Shown: positions 1 through 10,881 of the stretch, one piece after another
Layout: every line of letters starts with the position of its first letter
Numbering within the stretch: position 1 is the stretch's first letter
Assembly: GCA_001592805.2 (NCBI GenBank)
Contig: CP051143.1
Location: 620,001 to 684,000 of the forward strand
Direction: 5' to 3'
Source of the DNA: Peltaster fructicola
Lineage: Eukaryota; Ascomycota; Dothideomycetes
Length of the DNA: 64,000 nt
Notes under the pieces: generated by a model
What the model was told of the DNA's origin: nothing
Seen by the model: the letters and a program-made list of their open reading frames with translations, nothing else
Databases searched by the model: none
Translations under genes and position numbers: made by a program

Positions 1-1594
1 TTTCATTAGTTCAACCAGACTGCTTCTGCCACGTCACTGAGCGGAGAAGGCCTGGTCAAATCTAGCGCCCTTGAAGGTGTGAAGGTCAGAGGAAGAGTTT
101 ACCGATCAAAGCGAAGCCCTGGTCGAGTTTCGATCCTATTCTTCCACCATCCTGGTCGCCGATGCACGACGAGCAAATCACCCTGCTGCTCAACCCTCGC
201 CACTACGCTCGATCCTTTGGCAAGCCGCCATAACGGCAAGTGATCAGCTGAGTGTTGAGAGACGGGTCGTTCCACGCGAACTGCATGCCTCGAAGGTCAT
301 ACCCAGACCAATGGATCCACGCACAAGCTCACTACTGTCACTACTTTGCTACCGTCCTGGAGTCCGGCAACTGCACATGACTGGCAGGATCCGGAGGTTA
401 AGCTGTACTTCTCACAGATAGCATGGATCGGCTTGTCATTTCACATCCACCCTTGGAGCGAGCTTCGCTCAATCGCAGATCCACAAAAGCCATGCTCAGG
501 AGTGCTGTCATAGCGAGTCAATCCTGGAGACTAGTCTTGACCTGTTCGAGCTCCTACAACGCCGTGGCACCCGGCTCTTGGCTTACGCTTGCTCGAGGTA
601 AACACTACTATGGCTGGTGTGTTTCACCGAGGAGACGCCTAAGGACTTGGCCATATAGCGACTACGGACCACGGCCAATGGCTCATGCCGAAAGCGGACT
701 GCATGCGTTTGCAGTCTGCTATCAAATGCATTGGACCAGGAGTGTCGACCAGAGGCACTGTGACCGCTGTCTCGGTGTCCTCGCACGTTACTGGGCTCGT
801 GTGCAGTCCAGCTTAAGCACGTGATCTGCAAGCCGAATATCAAACTCAACTTCATCCACCTCCGTCGATGGTATAACAGCAATCTACATCGAATCGCTTT
901 TACAAATCCTTGTTCGAGTGGAGCTCAATATGATGACCGCCACGGGGCGATCGTCCTCCATGGCTCAAAGGACTGGCGTACATTGAGCCACGACGACATT
1001 GCTATCATGTCGACACTTAGACTAGGAGCGCCGGTCATGTCTTGGGTTTCAGTGCAGCTGCCCATGGTGGTCTTTTAGCTTCACATAGGGGTGTCCGTCT
1101 TCCCCGGCAAACCTCAATGGCTCGATCAACCTCAACACAGGGACATCCTCATGCAACGACGGGACAAGACCCTCGACAAGACATGTCCAGACCATGTCCA
1201 AGCTCGAGATAAGTTGGCGAAGGGGGGTGAGAAGAGGAAGCATAAATATCGGCCGCCTCTGAGCAGAAAGATCAACTTCTTCCTCCTCATCGACAGCGAC
1301 AGCTCTGAGCCACACGAATCTGCCTTGTCGTCATCCTTCGCCTCTATCAAGTCTTGGTATGTCCTTACTTCAGCTCTAGTCCAGAGCATGTTCGTCTCAA
1401 GTCAACACAGTCTAGACCAAGACTGTGTGGTGCAAGGCAGACCGATTGCAACGGACAGCTAGACTGAACACTAACACCCGGATAGCAGCATCACCATCGC
1501 TCCCGAAAGGCAACATACCTCGAGTGAGATCCATCTCCGCCGGCATAACGGCCGAGCTGACCACGCAGCTACAGTCACGTTTCAGAGTTCCAAC
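1..1594. other. Intergenic, no supported gene
   Basis: Only short overlapping reading frames on both strands are visible. None has a recognisable family signature or a consistent splice pattern. The last few hundred bases probably hold the promoter and leader of the small gene that starts at 1595. I see no repeat or RNA gene here. Confidence 0.5.
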
Positions 1595-2032
1595 ATGTGC
1601 TTCTACGAGCAGTACCAATTCGCATGCCGAGACTGGAAATGGGGCAACTTTCGTATGTCATCCCTTCATTATGCATCGGCATCGTCGTTGCAGTTACCGG
1701 AGAGACGGTTATGCAGTGAAGCGAGTGGCTGACACCTAACAGGCACACACTGCCAGAAGGAGTACCGCATGGGTGAAACGTGCGGCATGAAGATGGTCTA
1801 CCAGACTCTTCCACTACCAGACAAATGCAAGCTTTGCCTGAAGATCGAAGCTAAAACACGACGTCTTCAGAAGCACAAGGACGATTACCAGCGCTGGGCT
1901 CGTGAGCCTGGCCGATACTCTGCCTCTATGGAGAAGGCGCTTGAAGAGATGCGGTCCATCGCTTCCGAGATCCAAGCATTGATGGGCGAGAAGACCGACA
2001 AGTTCAACATGATAGGCAATCTGCGACGCTGA
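1595..2032 (+). CDS. Small conserved cysteine-containing fungal protein
   Basis: Two exons, 1595-1652 and 1743-2032, are joined by a 90-nt GTATGT...AACAG intron and give a protein of about 115 residues. The start reads MCFYEQYQFACRDWKWGNF. After the junction comes a run with HC, CGMK and CKLC cysteines, so Cys2, Cys11 and about four later cysteines are spaced along the first 50 residues. The C-terminal half is charged and probably helical. From memory, many ascomycetes carry small proteins with this MCF...F.CGD.KWG...HC...ETCGMK layout, and no function is established that I know of. The cysteine/histidine spacing could bind a metal, but that is inference. The codon split across the junction restores a clean frame, which is the main support for the model. 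Confidence 0.75.
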
Positions 2033-3394
2033 GCACACCTTTCAAACAGCTTGTGCCGAGCTTGTACCTGCGCGGCCTCTCTAATGTTTTGACAGCAGTA
2101 CGGTCTGTGTTATCGATGGATCGAAGAGGTAGCTATGTGCTGTTGTCACGGCATGATAGCTATTGATGACGTCCAGTCGTTTAGGAAATAGTGTTTGCAG
2201 GCTTGTTTTGAGTTTCGATGGAGTGGCACCGAGCATGAGCCCCAAGCATGCTGGCCACATGAATGAGAATCGCTCTTTGCGATGCTCGTTGAGGTTGAAA
2301 CGATTTTACTTCCTAGTTTAACGAAATGAACGGTCGTACTGTCTTCTTCTCAATAATCCATGTTGTTTCAGCCTTTGCCGTGGCGCTATTGGTCGCTGCT
2401 AGGGTAATGATATACTTACGACCAATGAGAAATAGAGGCCTCAATTGTCGCGCGCCTAGTCAGCATTCGTTCGGTACTTTGCAGCAGTGCATTAACGGCA
2501 GCTCTAGAGTACCAGATCCTCGGACAGCGCACGTTTACTTGCATGTCTGGATGAGGCACAGACTGGGCTCCTTGATCGCCATAATCAACTTGCTCGACTG
2601 AAGTTTGTGGCGATTGTCATCGGCGACTTACGCATGCGTGAATCAGATTGAAGTCAGACACGGAGGTGATTTTGAGGCTCACACAACTCGTCTCGAGTCT
2701 GCTTCATGATGACAACGAAGCGGTGGACGATATTCAACACAGCAAATCTTATCTGGTGGTATCTGAGCTGCATCCCACCCGCAAGATATTGACACGCCAG
2801 CCACACCTGCTGAGTTACTTTCTGGTGAGCCGTCTCCCGGGATGAGTGATGAAAGGTTGCATCAGCAGGATGCTGGATGATGCTGAAGAGACGGCAGGGT
2901 AAGCGTGCTGAGCTGTCGATATCGATACTGATGCTGAAGAATCGACAGAGAGGTACTGCTGCATGCATAGATTCTCATGCGCACTACATTGCTGGTAGTA
3001 GCACTCAGAGATGCCAATGTATCGCCCCGAGAGTCTGCTTAGGAGCTGGTTGTCGTAAAATCACGGTGGGAACTTGCTGGAGGCTGCGTAGTGCAAGTGC
3101 TCGCAAACCAGCATCATGAGCCGTTCGATACCATCCTGGCACAGTGTCTATCGCGAGGCTGCCCATTGACTATACGAGGCATGTACATGCAGAGGTGTCG
3201 TTGTTTGCGAGAAGGATGCTTTGGTTGGCCAGATGCTTAGTAACTGTAAGCTCGGGACACCTAAGCCATCCCTGGCTGATGGGAGTCGCGACCACGACTT
3301 GCACGTCACGAACACTGCAATCCATTCCTGTCGCATCCTGTCTTCTAATATGTATTACTGAGCACCAACTTCATTTCATTGTAATTCTTGCAGC
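2033..3394. other. Intergenic region and likely sec16 leader
   Basis: No convincing protein gene is visible. Short ORFs on both strands overlap without family features. A stretch ending TTCTTGCAG lies one base before the sec16 start codon, so the sec16 leader may contain a 5' UTR intron whose acceptor abuts the ATG. The donor cannot be fixed from sequence alone. Confidence 0.45.
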
Positions 3395-6300
3395 ATGGAC
3401 GACGATGCATATCCAGACTTCGGAAATGCATACCCGGTAACACAACTGGACGAGGCGAGCGAAGCGAAGACCGAGGAGGCCACTATAATTCAACACGATG
3501 TATCAAAAGCATTTCAGCGCCATCGACGGCAGAAGACACAGACCGAAGATGACTTCTTCGACCGTTATCCTGGGCCCACACCGGAGAAGACAAGAAGGCC
3601 GGCAACGGAGGGAGAGTTGGAGCATGATATATCACAGGAGAGAGACGAGATAAGCGCATCTCCGTCGAAACCGAGGCATACGCAAGACGAAGACATTGGA
3701 GGAGATGACGAGGGTACTACGCTTCATCCGCATGCGTCTGTGGAAGAAGAGGCCGACACTCTTGATGCTGGAGACACTGAATCAGCCGATACCCGCGTTC
3801 CCAATGAGCCCGAACACGAGCCTGCTGCGCATTACGAGCATCAAGGCGCCGTCACAGAGCTGGAAGAGGCGATTGATGAGAGCGTGCAGGCGCCACTCAT
3901 CAGGGACGAAGAGCCTTTGCCAACAGTGGCCACCATTAGCCGCGAACCAACATTCACGCAAGAAGACGATTCGCAACGCATCAAGAGCATTGAAAGGAGC
4001 TTCACAGCGAACTTTACAGACATCCCAACGCTTCAGAGCGCTGTCTCGTCCTCAGCCGAGATGCCAAACGACTGGCCAGCGGTTGGTGACGACAAAACTT
4101 TTGCAGAACTCTTGGATGGTAAAACCATATCGTCGCAGACGGATGGCGCAAAAGGTGGCACAAACGATACTGAAGCGAAGCCGGATATGAGTGCTGCCTG
4201 GGCGGCTGCTCTCGATGACGATGAGATATTGGACGATCCAAGTAATGAGCTTGATCCCACATCATTCTTTGGCGACGATGACGATGATGGGTTTCTAGAA
4301 GACGAGGAGCCAGAACCCGCTGTACAGGTACCACAACGCATCACTCAGCAACGAAGCGTCTCGGCATACGTACCAGGCACAGCTCAGACCTTGACATCCG
4401 GACAGCCATTTGGAGCATCACAATCTCCGTTTCTCAATCAAGTTCATGGACGGTCTGGAGGCACACCAGACACTGGATTGTATGATGTGTACTCCCAGCC
4501 TGCGAACGTAGCTACACAACAATCTCGCCCAGCCTTGTCTAGTACACAGAGCTTTGTCGACAAGCCCAAGAATGGTTATGCATCACCGTATGACTTACCC
4601 ATGGATGTTGTCAAAGTCCGGCAACGGCCTGCGAGGCTTGCTCAGACCTCGCAAACGTCTATACCAAAGCCACCACCACGGACAAGCAGTTTTGGCGGCA
4701 TGCTGCCACAAGAACAGATAGCCAATCCAAGTCCTCCAGGATCGAGTCATGGACCATCAAACACAACACAATCCGTGCCTTCATCTGCTCAGCCGACACC
4801 AAGATCCGATGCTGGTTTCTTTGCGGACCTGCCTGTGACTTCCAAGGCTCGAGTACGACCTAGTGGGACGTATACACCACAATCGTCCGGCATGCCCACA
4901 CCACCTGCTATACAGCAGCAATTCAATGCAGGTCCGATGCACGCACCTCCGCTCAGGTCCTCTCAAAGCTATGCTCCCTCGACATCCCATCAGCCATCGG
5001 CCCCAATTGGAGGACTTCGTCAGCCAGAGAAGGCACCACTGTTTCCTGAACAGATCACGCCACCTTCAACGATGCAAAGTCAGATGACACCATCGCCGCC
5101 CAGTGTACCGTCTCAAGCGTCAAACAGATACTCGCCTGCTCCACAGGCTACTGCACAAGCTGGTGCAAACACTGCACGCTACTCTCCAGCACCTCCAGGA
5201 CAATCAATGAAGAGCACACAGAGATACGCCTCTTCGCCAAGTACTGTTCCGTCCTTGCCACCAACCAGAGCTGGGCAATCTTTCGTGCCACGGACGAGCA
5301 GTCCACTTGCAGTGCATGGTCGCCCTCAATCCCAGACCGGGCAGTCTACAGAACAGCTTCGGACTATACCGCACCTACCTGGATCGCCTGGCAAGACGTT
5401 CGATGCTGGCCTAAACAATGAGCGACGTGGAAGCGGTGCCTCAAGGTATGCACCATCAAGCACAGGCACGAACACGGAGAGTGTGGCGGGTGATGCTACA
5501 GCGTTCTCCCCTCGTCGCACCCGTACACAGAGTCCTTCTGAGTTCAGAAAGCTCTCGTCGCTCTCGCAGGTGCCGACCACATCCATGCTTACAGCCTCTA
5601 ATCACCTGGTCAGCCAGCCATCTGGTAAAATGCATCTCTCGCACAAGCGGCAGTTTTCTAGAGACCTGCCTTACGCATCTCCCAATGATGAGCGAGCTCA
5701 GGATCCGTTGCAACGATATCAGGGCCATGCTATATTCTATTGGAGTAGCGCTGGTATGGTCACGAGCTCTTTCCCACGACAAACACCCTTTTATGCATCT
5801 GGCACTGCTGGTCCTAGCGTCAAATGCACGCCTGGAGACATCAAGATTGCAGATGCAAGCACGATATTGCAGTTGTCCGAACGTGATGCCAAGTTTCCAG
5901 GTCCGTTGACAGCTAGATCGAAAGGCAAGAAGAAAGAGCTGTTAGCATGGCTGAACGGAAAGATAGAAGAGCTCCAGCAAGGTGTCGAGGCTGCAAAACT
6001 CAACTTCGACCTCCCAGACAACGAGCGACGTGGTGCCGAAGAGAAGTTACTTCTTTGGCAGACTATGCGAGTCTTCCTGGAGCACGATGGTGTGCTCGAA
6101 GGCACGCCTAAGATTGAGCAAGAAATCAGACAGCTGTTTATACCTGATCTCGCTGAACAGGGTCAGATCGCTAGCCTCCAGTCCCCAACCACCACAATTG
6201 TCGCAGGCGATGCCGTGGATCAGGCGGTATTGCAACAGATCCGACAGGCGCTACTTGAAGGTCAGCGCGAACGGGCCGTATGGCTTGCTGAAGAGAAGCG

Positions 6301-8491
6301 TCTTTGGGGCCATGCTATGCTGATCGCGTCTACGATGGGTCCCGATGCATTCAAGCAGATCGTCGGATCTTTCGTGCGCAATCAGCTCAAAGGACAGTCC
6401 AGTTCCCAGCTAAAAAGCCTGGCTGCTCTGTACCAGGTATTCGCTGGCAGTCCAGACGAATGCGTCGACGAGCTTGTGGCGCCGAGCGCACGAGCGGGCT
6501 TTCAGATGATTAACACAGCGGACGGACGAGGCACCATCGACTCACTGAACGGTCTCGATCAATGGCGTGAGACACTGTCACTGGTGCACAGCAATCCGAC
6601 TCCAAGCAACAGTGCAAGTCTGCTAGCAATTGGAAAGCTGCTCGCAGGCTATGGCAGAATCGAGGCTGCTCATATCTGCTATTTGTTCGCACGTAGTCTT
6701 GCTAAGCATGCAGGATCCGACGATCCGGAAGCCCACTTCGTCCTGCTTGGCGCTGATGCTGCCAATGGCAAGGTCGATCTGGACTCATTGATGCTCACAC
6801 AGGTATACGAATACGCCAGTAGTCTGTCAAGCCCAAGCACAGCTGTACATTACATCCCGCACCTTCAAGCATACAAGCTCATTCATGCACGATATCTTGC
6901 GGCATCTGGACACAAAGCTCAAGCACAGAGCTACTGCGAGCATATCGATGCTGCCATTCGTGCTACAACACGGCCGTCCGGATACTATCATCAAGCATTT
7001 GCTTCCGAGCTCAATGCTTTCAATGCGCTGCTATCACAGTCACCCCACTCTGGAGCACATGGTGGCAAGTTCTTCTCACGTCCTGCCATTGACAAGGTCA
7101 GCTCGAACATGGGTAGCTGGTTCACTAAGTTTGTATCTGGTGGTGAGGATGCAGAGACTGAGAGCAATGCATCCGGCCAAGGTGACGGTGATACCTTTGG
7201 TCCTTTCAGTGGTGTGAGCGCCAATTCCGGCCCAATATCCCGTACGCCAAGCTCAGCTGAGCTGTATTCAGCATCGATGCTATCACCACCGTTAACGCAA
7301 TCATTCCAGCCATCGACATCGCCAAGTCGATACACACCATTGTCGGCTGGTCTCGCGAACAAGTACTCACCAGCAGGAGCATCGCAGATCGCTGGCCCAA
7401 GAGCATCATTCGACTCGGACCGTCCGCTGGGCATACAAGTCCCCAGCTCGGTGCCGTCGGGTGAATCTGTTCGATCGAGCAGCGGAAGATATGCTCCTAT
7501 ATCAGCTGGACAGAGCCCTGCCCTGTTGGCTGTACAACCAAGCGCCATTTCAAGACGTGCTAGTAACCAGAGTCTTGCTTCAACTGGCAGCTACGAGCCT
7601 CAGCCTCTGTTGGCAGAACAGGATGGTTTCGCATATGCGCCTCCAGTCATGTCAGCTCCACCTGCTGAAACCGAGCCGAATGGTATCGCTCATGATGATA
7701 CACCAGATCCTGAGTACGCAGCTGAAAGCGCTAGTGGCTATGCTCCGCCTACCATGGGCTACGAGCCTCCTTCGTACCAGCCATACCAGCCAGAACCAGA
7801 TGCGTCAGAAAAGACAGAAGAGGCAGCGAAGCCAAAGAAGAAGTCATATATGGAGGACGACGATGGCGATGATATAGCTTCACGCGCAGCAGCACTGAAG
7901 ACTCAGCCAGCCTCTCGAGAACCTGACCCAGCAATTGTCGCCGCTGCCGCTGCCGACGCAGCTCGACAAGGGAAGGGCCATGGCTCGAGAGACTCTTGGT
8001 TTGGTGGCTGGTTTGGCGGCAAGAAGGACCCAAATGCTGCTCCAGGACCAATCAAAGCAAAGCTCGGAGAAGAGAGTAGCTTCTACTTCGACAAAGACCT
8101 GAACAAGTGGGTGAACAAGAAAGGCGGCGCCGAAGGTGCGGCCGCAGCAGCTCCAACGCCGCCACCTCCAAGGCTACCTAGTGGTGCTGGTGGTCCGCCG
8201 AGTAGAGCTGCAAGTGGAGGTGCTCCGCCGATGGGTGGTCCGCCTAGTAGGCAAGGCACACCTGCAAATGCACCCCCAGGCCAAGGTCTGCCACCAAAAT
8301 CGATGCCACTCCCTACACCCGCTGGCGCGATAGCTGGATCTATGGCTCCACCACCACGGCCGTCAAGTACCATGAGTAATGCCAGCAGTCTTGATGATCT
8401 GCTTGGAGCACCAGCAGGTGCAGCCAAGAAGGGCGCGGCCAAGAACAAGAAGAAAGGGCGGTACGTCGATGTCATGGCTAATGCAAGCTAA
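3395..8491 (+). CDS. sec16: COPII coat assembly protein Sec16
   Basis: A single uninterrupted frame encodes 1698 residues. The N-terminal about 770 residues are acidic and then Pro/Ser/Gln-rich and look disordered. The conserved central domain starts near residue 771 (LQRYQGHAIFYWSSAG). The ACE1 helical domain runs from about 938 (AVDQAVLQQIRQALLEG) to about 1235, and a Pro/Gly-rich tail ends in a lysine-rich patch and RYVDVM. Sec16 scaffolds COPII assembly at ER exit sites, binding Sec13 through ACE1 and Sec23 through its tail; this is known for the family. Short RY(S/A/T)P motifs recur on both flanks of the ordered domain. The size fits fungal Sec16. The start is the first ATG of the frame, but a TTGCAG immediately upstream means a small upstream coding exon cannot be excluded. 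It converges on the glucanase gene, with the stops 80 bp apart. Confidence 0.93.
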   Translation: MDDDAYPDFGNAYPVTQLDEASEAKTEEATIIQHDVSKAFQRHRRQKTQTEDDFFDRYPGPTPEKTRRPATEGELEHDISQERDEISASPSKPRHTQDEDIGGDDEGTTLHPHASVEEEADTLDAGDTESADTRVPNEPEHEPAAHYEHQGAVTELEEAIDESVQAPLIRDEEPLPTVATISREPTFTQEDDSQRIKSIERSFTANFTDIPTLQSAVSSSAEMPNDWPAVGDDKTFAELLDGKTISSQTDGAKGGTNDTEAKPDMSAAWAAALDDDEILDDPSNELDPTSFFGDDDDDGFLEDEEPEPAVQVPQRITQQRSVSAYVPGTAQTLTSGQPFGASQSPFLNQVHGRSGGTPDTGLYDVYSQPANVATQQSRPALSSTQSFVDKPKNGYASPYDLPMDVVKVRQRPARLAQTSQTSIPKPPPRTSSFGGMLPQEQIANPSPPGSSHGPSNTTQSVPSSAQPTPRSDAGFFADLPVTSKARVRPSGTYTPQSSGMPTPPAIQQQFNAGPMHAPPLRSSQSYAPSTSHQPSAPIGGLRQPEKAPLFPEQITPPSTMQSQMTPSPPSVPSQASNRYSPAPQATAQAGANTARYSPAPPGQSMKSTQRYASSPSTVPSLPPTRAGQSFVPRTSSPLAVHGRPQSQTGQSTEQLRTIPHLPGSPGKTFDAGLNNERRGSGASRYAPSSTGTNTESVAGDATAFSPRRTRTQSPSEFRKLSSLSQVPTTSMLTASNHLVSQPSGKMHLSHKRQFSRDLPYASPNDERAQDPLQRYQGHAIFYWSSAGMVTSSFPRQTPFYASGTAGPSVKCTPGDIKIADASTILQLSERDAKFPGPLTARSKGKKKELLAWLNGKIEELQQGVEAAKLNFDLPDNERRGAEEKLLLWQTMRVFLEHDGVLEGTPKIEQEIRQLFIPDLAEQGQIASLQSPTTTIVAGDAVDQAVLQQIRQALLEGQRERAVWLAEEKRLWGHAMLIASTMGPDAFKQIVGSFVRNQLKGQSSSQLKSLAALYQVFAGSPDECVDELVAPSARAGFQMINTADGRGTIDSLNGLDQWRETLSLVHSNPTPSNSASLLAIGKLLAGYGRIEAAHICYLFARSLAKHAGSDDPEAHFVLLGADAANGKVDLDSLMLTQVYEYASSLSSPSTAVHYIPHLQAYKLIHARYLAASGHKAQAQSYCEHIDAAIRATTRPSGYYHQAFASELNAFNALLSQSPHSGAHGGKFFSRPAIDKVSSNMGSWFTKFVSGGEDAETESNASGQGDGDTFGPFSGVSANSGPISRTPSSAELYSASMLSPPLTQSFQPSTSPSRYTPLSAGLANKYSPAGASQIAGPRASFDSDRPLGIQVPSSVPSGESVRSSSGRYAPISAGQSPALLAVQPSAISRRASNQSLASTGSYEPQPLLAEQDGFAYAPPVMSAPPAETEPNGIAHDDTPDPEYAAESASGYAPPTMGYEPPSYQPYQPEPDASEKTEEAAKPKKKSYMEDDDGDDIASRAAALKTQPASREPDPAIVAAAAADAARQGKGHGSRDSWFGGWFGGKKDPNAAPGPIKAKLGEESSFYFDKDLNKWVNKKGGAEGAAAAAPTPPPPRLPSGAGGPPSRAASGGAPPMGGPPSRQGTPANAPPGQGLPPKSMPLPTPAGAIAGSMAPPPRPSSTMSNASSLDDLLGAPAGAAKKGAAKNKKKGRYVDVMANAS

Positions 8492-8571
8492 AAGGACACC
8501 ATATCGCATAATATACACATTAGACACGCTCACAGTAGTGGGTGAAGGTCGTTCAATTCGTCAAGCATATA

Positions 8572-10881
8572 TTAATAGTTCTCAGCCAGACCAAGGCTGG
8601 CAAAGTCGGGTATATTCTGACTGCAATCGAAAGCACGTTGATATGCCAATTTCGGTAATATGCCAGCGGCCAGTCCTGCCTTGTAGCTCCACTGTGATGC
8701 TGTCTCTGTTTGCCATGTCCAGTAGAACCAGCCCCAGCCTTGCTCGAAAGAGTGCATCTGCGCTTCAGCAAACATAAGCAGCCATTGCTTATAGACGTCT
8801 GAATATGTGCTTGGGTCAGCATTTGCTCCGCTGCATGAACATTGCGGGTTGTTCTTGGTCGGGCAGGTTGGCGATAGCACGCTGCCACTGCCGCCACCGC
8901 CCAGGCCCATGGCCATGTTCAGCGTGCCCTCCCAGCGAGAGCCAACGCCGACGTTGTTCAGATACGTAGCACAATCGGTGTCGGCTTGAGACCACTCGCC
9001 GCAGAGAGTAGGACCGAAGCCAGTTTGTGTGTTCTCAGACCGAAGTGCTTGTTGTGTCCAGCCTTTACACGCAAAGTTGATCTTATCGTGATGGTTGAGC
9101 ACTAGCTGATTGACGTTGAAGATGACATACTGGTGGACGTCGAGCAGGAGGTTATTGTTATTCTGTAGCTTGCCCTGCCAGTTGTCCAGGCCCATGAAAC
9201 CATCGCCAAATATGATGATACCAGTGTAGTTGTTGCTGCGTATAGCGTTGATGGCATTTTGTGACCATGTGATCACCGTGGACTGGTCTAGTGAAGTCAT
9301 GCGCGGCTCATTGACCAGTCCATACATGGTGACGATATTCTTGTAGCGTGGCTGAGTGAAGAACGTAGATAGCTGCTTGTGTATGTCAATCGTGCGTTGA
9401 CCATTGAGTGCACCATCAGTGCCATTGAGCCACCCAATCGTGCCTTGTCGACCACTGTGGTTCCAGCCATTCTGTGATCCAGGTGCACCATGCAGATCCA
9501 GATTGATCCTCAAGCCATATTTCCGTGCCCACTCAATGGCTCTCAGCAAATATCGCCAACCGACTTGTGACACATAAGGATCATTGTCGTAGGAAGTGAT
9601 CGCCCAGTAGCTGAATGGTATGCGTACATGGTCGAAGCCGGCAGCTTGAATGTCGACGAATGTCTGCTCATTGACGAAAGAGGAGTAGTGTTGCTCGATC
9701 GTACTCTTCGCTTTCGAGGCTCCTAGTTTGGCACTAAGTGTATACTCGTCCACAACGCCATCGCGTGTGGTGTAGCCAGAGAAAAGCGAAGGCGTGATGA
9801 AGGGCTCAATGCTTAACCAGCCTCCAAGATTAATACCATGGATGGGCGTCTTGCCGTACGCCCAGGACTGGTTGAGAGGCAGAACTTGTGAATTAGCTTG
9901 CGTGGAGTCATCCCATGTTCTGTTCAGGCCCATGATTGGGAGGCCACCAACGGTATCGGCTGTGTAGGTGACGTTGAAGTCGGTCGTATCATACCAAGAG
10001 AATGGATCCAGCCATGTCCCTTGTGCTGATTGAGGTATACTTGACTGGGAGATACCCGCAAGGTTGCCATTTGATGGCTTTCCACCAGACGACGACGATG
10101 ATGTACTTCCTGATGAGTCTGAGCTTGCCGCATTCTTCTTGCTGACGACGACAGCAACAGGGATGATGATGATCAGTGCTATCACCACGACAGCCACCCC
10201 AATGATGATCTTTCGCCATGGCAAGCGTCTTCCAGGTGTGACATCAGCACTCCCGGAGTCAGTGCTACTATATCGCAGGCGTGCGTCCTCTCGATAGCTC
10301 TCCTTTTCGTCATAATAATGTGATTGTCGCTCAAGAGCCTGCCCGCTCACCACTCTCGTCTTGCCAGCACTCGTCCGTCGACTTTCTCGCCGCTCGTTCG
10401 TACTGTCTCGTATCTTGGCTGGAGGCACTGAATCAGCAGCTCTTGCTTTTTCCTCCTCTTCATGCCGTCGCCGTCTCCTTTCCTTGTGCTCTCTCCTTCT
10501 CCGCTCACGTTCTCGATCTGCTTCTGTCTCTGCCGTTGTGCGGTCGTCTCGCGCTTCCCTCTGTCGTTGAGGTCGCGCTTCATCGTAGGCATCCCAGCCA
10601 AGTTTTTGATTGAGTTGGTCTAATTGCGCGAGCTGTGCGGTGGAGACTCCAGAGCTGCCCGACTTGCTAGGCGAGGATGGCGTGATCCGGTGTCCTCGGT
10701 CTTTACGATGCGACTCACGCCTTCGTCGCCCTGGTGAAGACCTTATAAAGTCATCTTCGCTGTCGTTGTCGGGTTGTCTCCGTTCTGGAACTTGTCCATA
10801 GCTATCGATGCGCTGATGTGTCCTGCGCCGTCGCTGTCTACGTGCTGGAGAGTCCCGTGGATGTTGAGACCCCGATGGCAT
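8572..10881 (-). CDS. exgD: Membrane-anchored glucan 1,3-beta-glucosidase (GH5, exgD type)
   Basis: This intronless gene encodes 769 residues with a type II membrane topology. It has a strongly basic, Arg/Glu-rich cytoplasmic N-terminus of about 220 residues and one hydrophobic helix at about 224-246. A Ser/Gly-rich linker follows, then an extracellular GH5 domain from about residue 340. Family landmarks are HGINLGGWLSIEPF (348-361), LDLHGAPGSQNG (461-472), the general acid/base Glu525 in LVNEPR and the nucleophile Glu629 in LCGEWSQAD. Such enzymes trim cell-wall beta-1,3-glucan. The domain order matches the Aspergillus ExgD group rather than the secreted ExgA group. The gene is divergent from the phospholipase B gene and convergent with sec16. 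The Arg-rich tail could carry trafficking signals, which is inference. Confidence 0.92.
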   Translation of the reverse strand: MPSGSQHPRDSPARRQRRRRTHQRIDSYGQVPERRQPDNDSEDDFIRSSPGRRRRESHRKDRGHRITPSSPSKSGSSGVSTAQLAQLDQLNQKLGWDAYDEARPQRQREARDDRTTAETEADRERERRRREHKERRRRRHEEEEKARAADSVPPAKIRDSTNERRESRRTSAGKTRVVSGQALERQSHYYDEKESYREDARLRYSSTDSGSADVTPGRRLPWRKIIIGVAVVVIALIIIIPVAVVVSKKNAASSDSSGSTSSSSSGGKPSNGNLAGISQSSIPQSAQGTWLDPFSWYDTTDFNVTYTADTVGGLPIMGLNRTWDDSTQANSQVLPLNQSWAYGKTPIHGINLGGWLSIEPFITPSLFSGYTTRDGVVDEYTLSAKLGASKAKSTIEQHYSSFVNEQTFVDIQAAGFDHVRIPFSYWAITSYDNDPYVSQVGWRYLLRAIEWARKYGLRINLDLHGAPGSQNGWNHSGRQGTIGWLNGTDGALNGQRTIDIHKQLSTFFTQPRYKNIVTMYGLVNEPRMTSLDQSTVITWSQNAINAIRSNNYTGIIIFGDGFMGLDNWQGKLQNNNNLLLDVHQYVIFNVNQLVLNHHDKINFACKGWTQQALRSENTQTGFGPTLCGEWSQADTDCATYLNNVGVGSRWEGTLNMAMGLGGGGSGSVLSPTCPTKNNPQCSCSGANADPSTYSDVYKQWLLMFAEAQMHSFEQGWGWFYWTWQTETASQWSYKAGLAAGILPKLAYQRAFDCSQNIPDFASLGLAENY

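Noticed and set aside
423-824. 133-codon plus-strand ORF near the left edge
   Set aside because: It overlaps a similar ORF on the other strand, its product is biased to Arg/Ser/Cys without domains, and no splice partners are apparent.
2654-2968. 104-codon minus-strand ORF upstream of sec16
   Set aside because: It starts at a true ATG but has no recognisable family, and overlapping plus-strand ORFs of similar size exist. Probably chance.
6991-7548. 185-codon minus-strand ORF inside sec16
   Set aside because: It lies fully antisense to a well-supported conserved gene, and its composition mirrors the Ser/Pro-rich sense strand.
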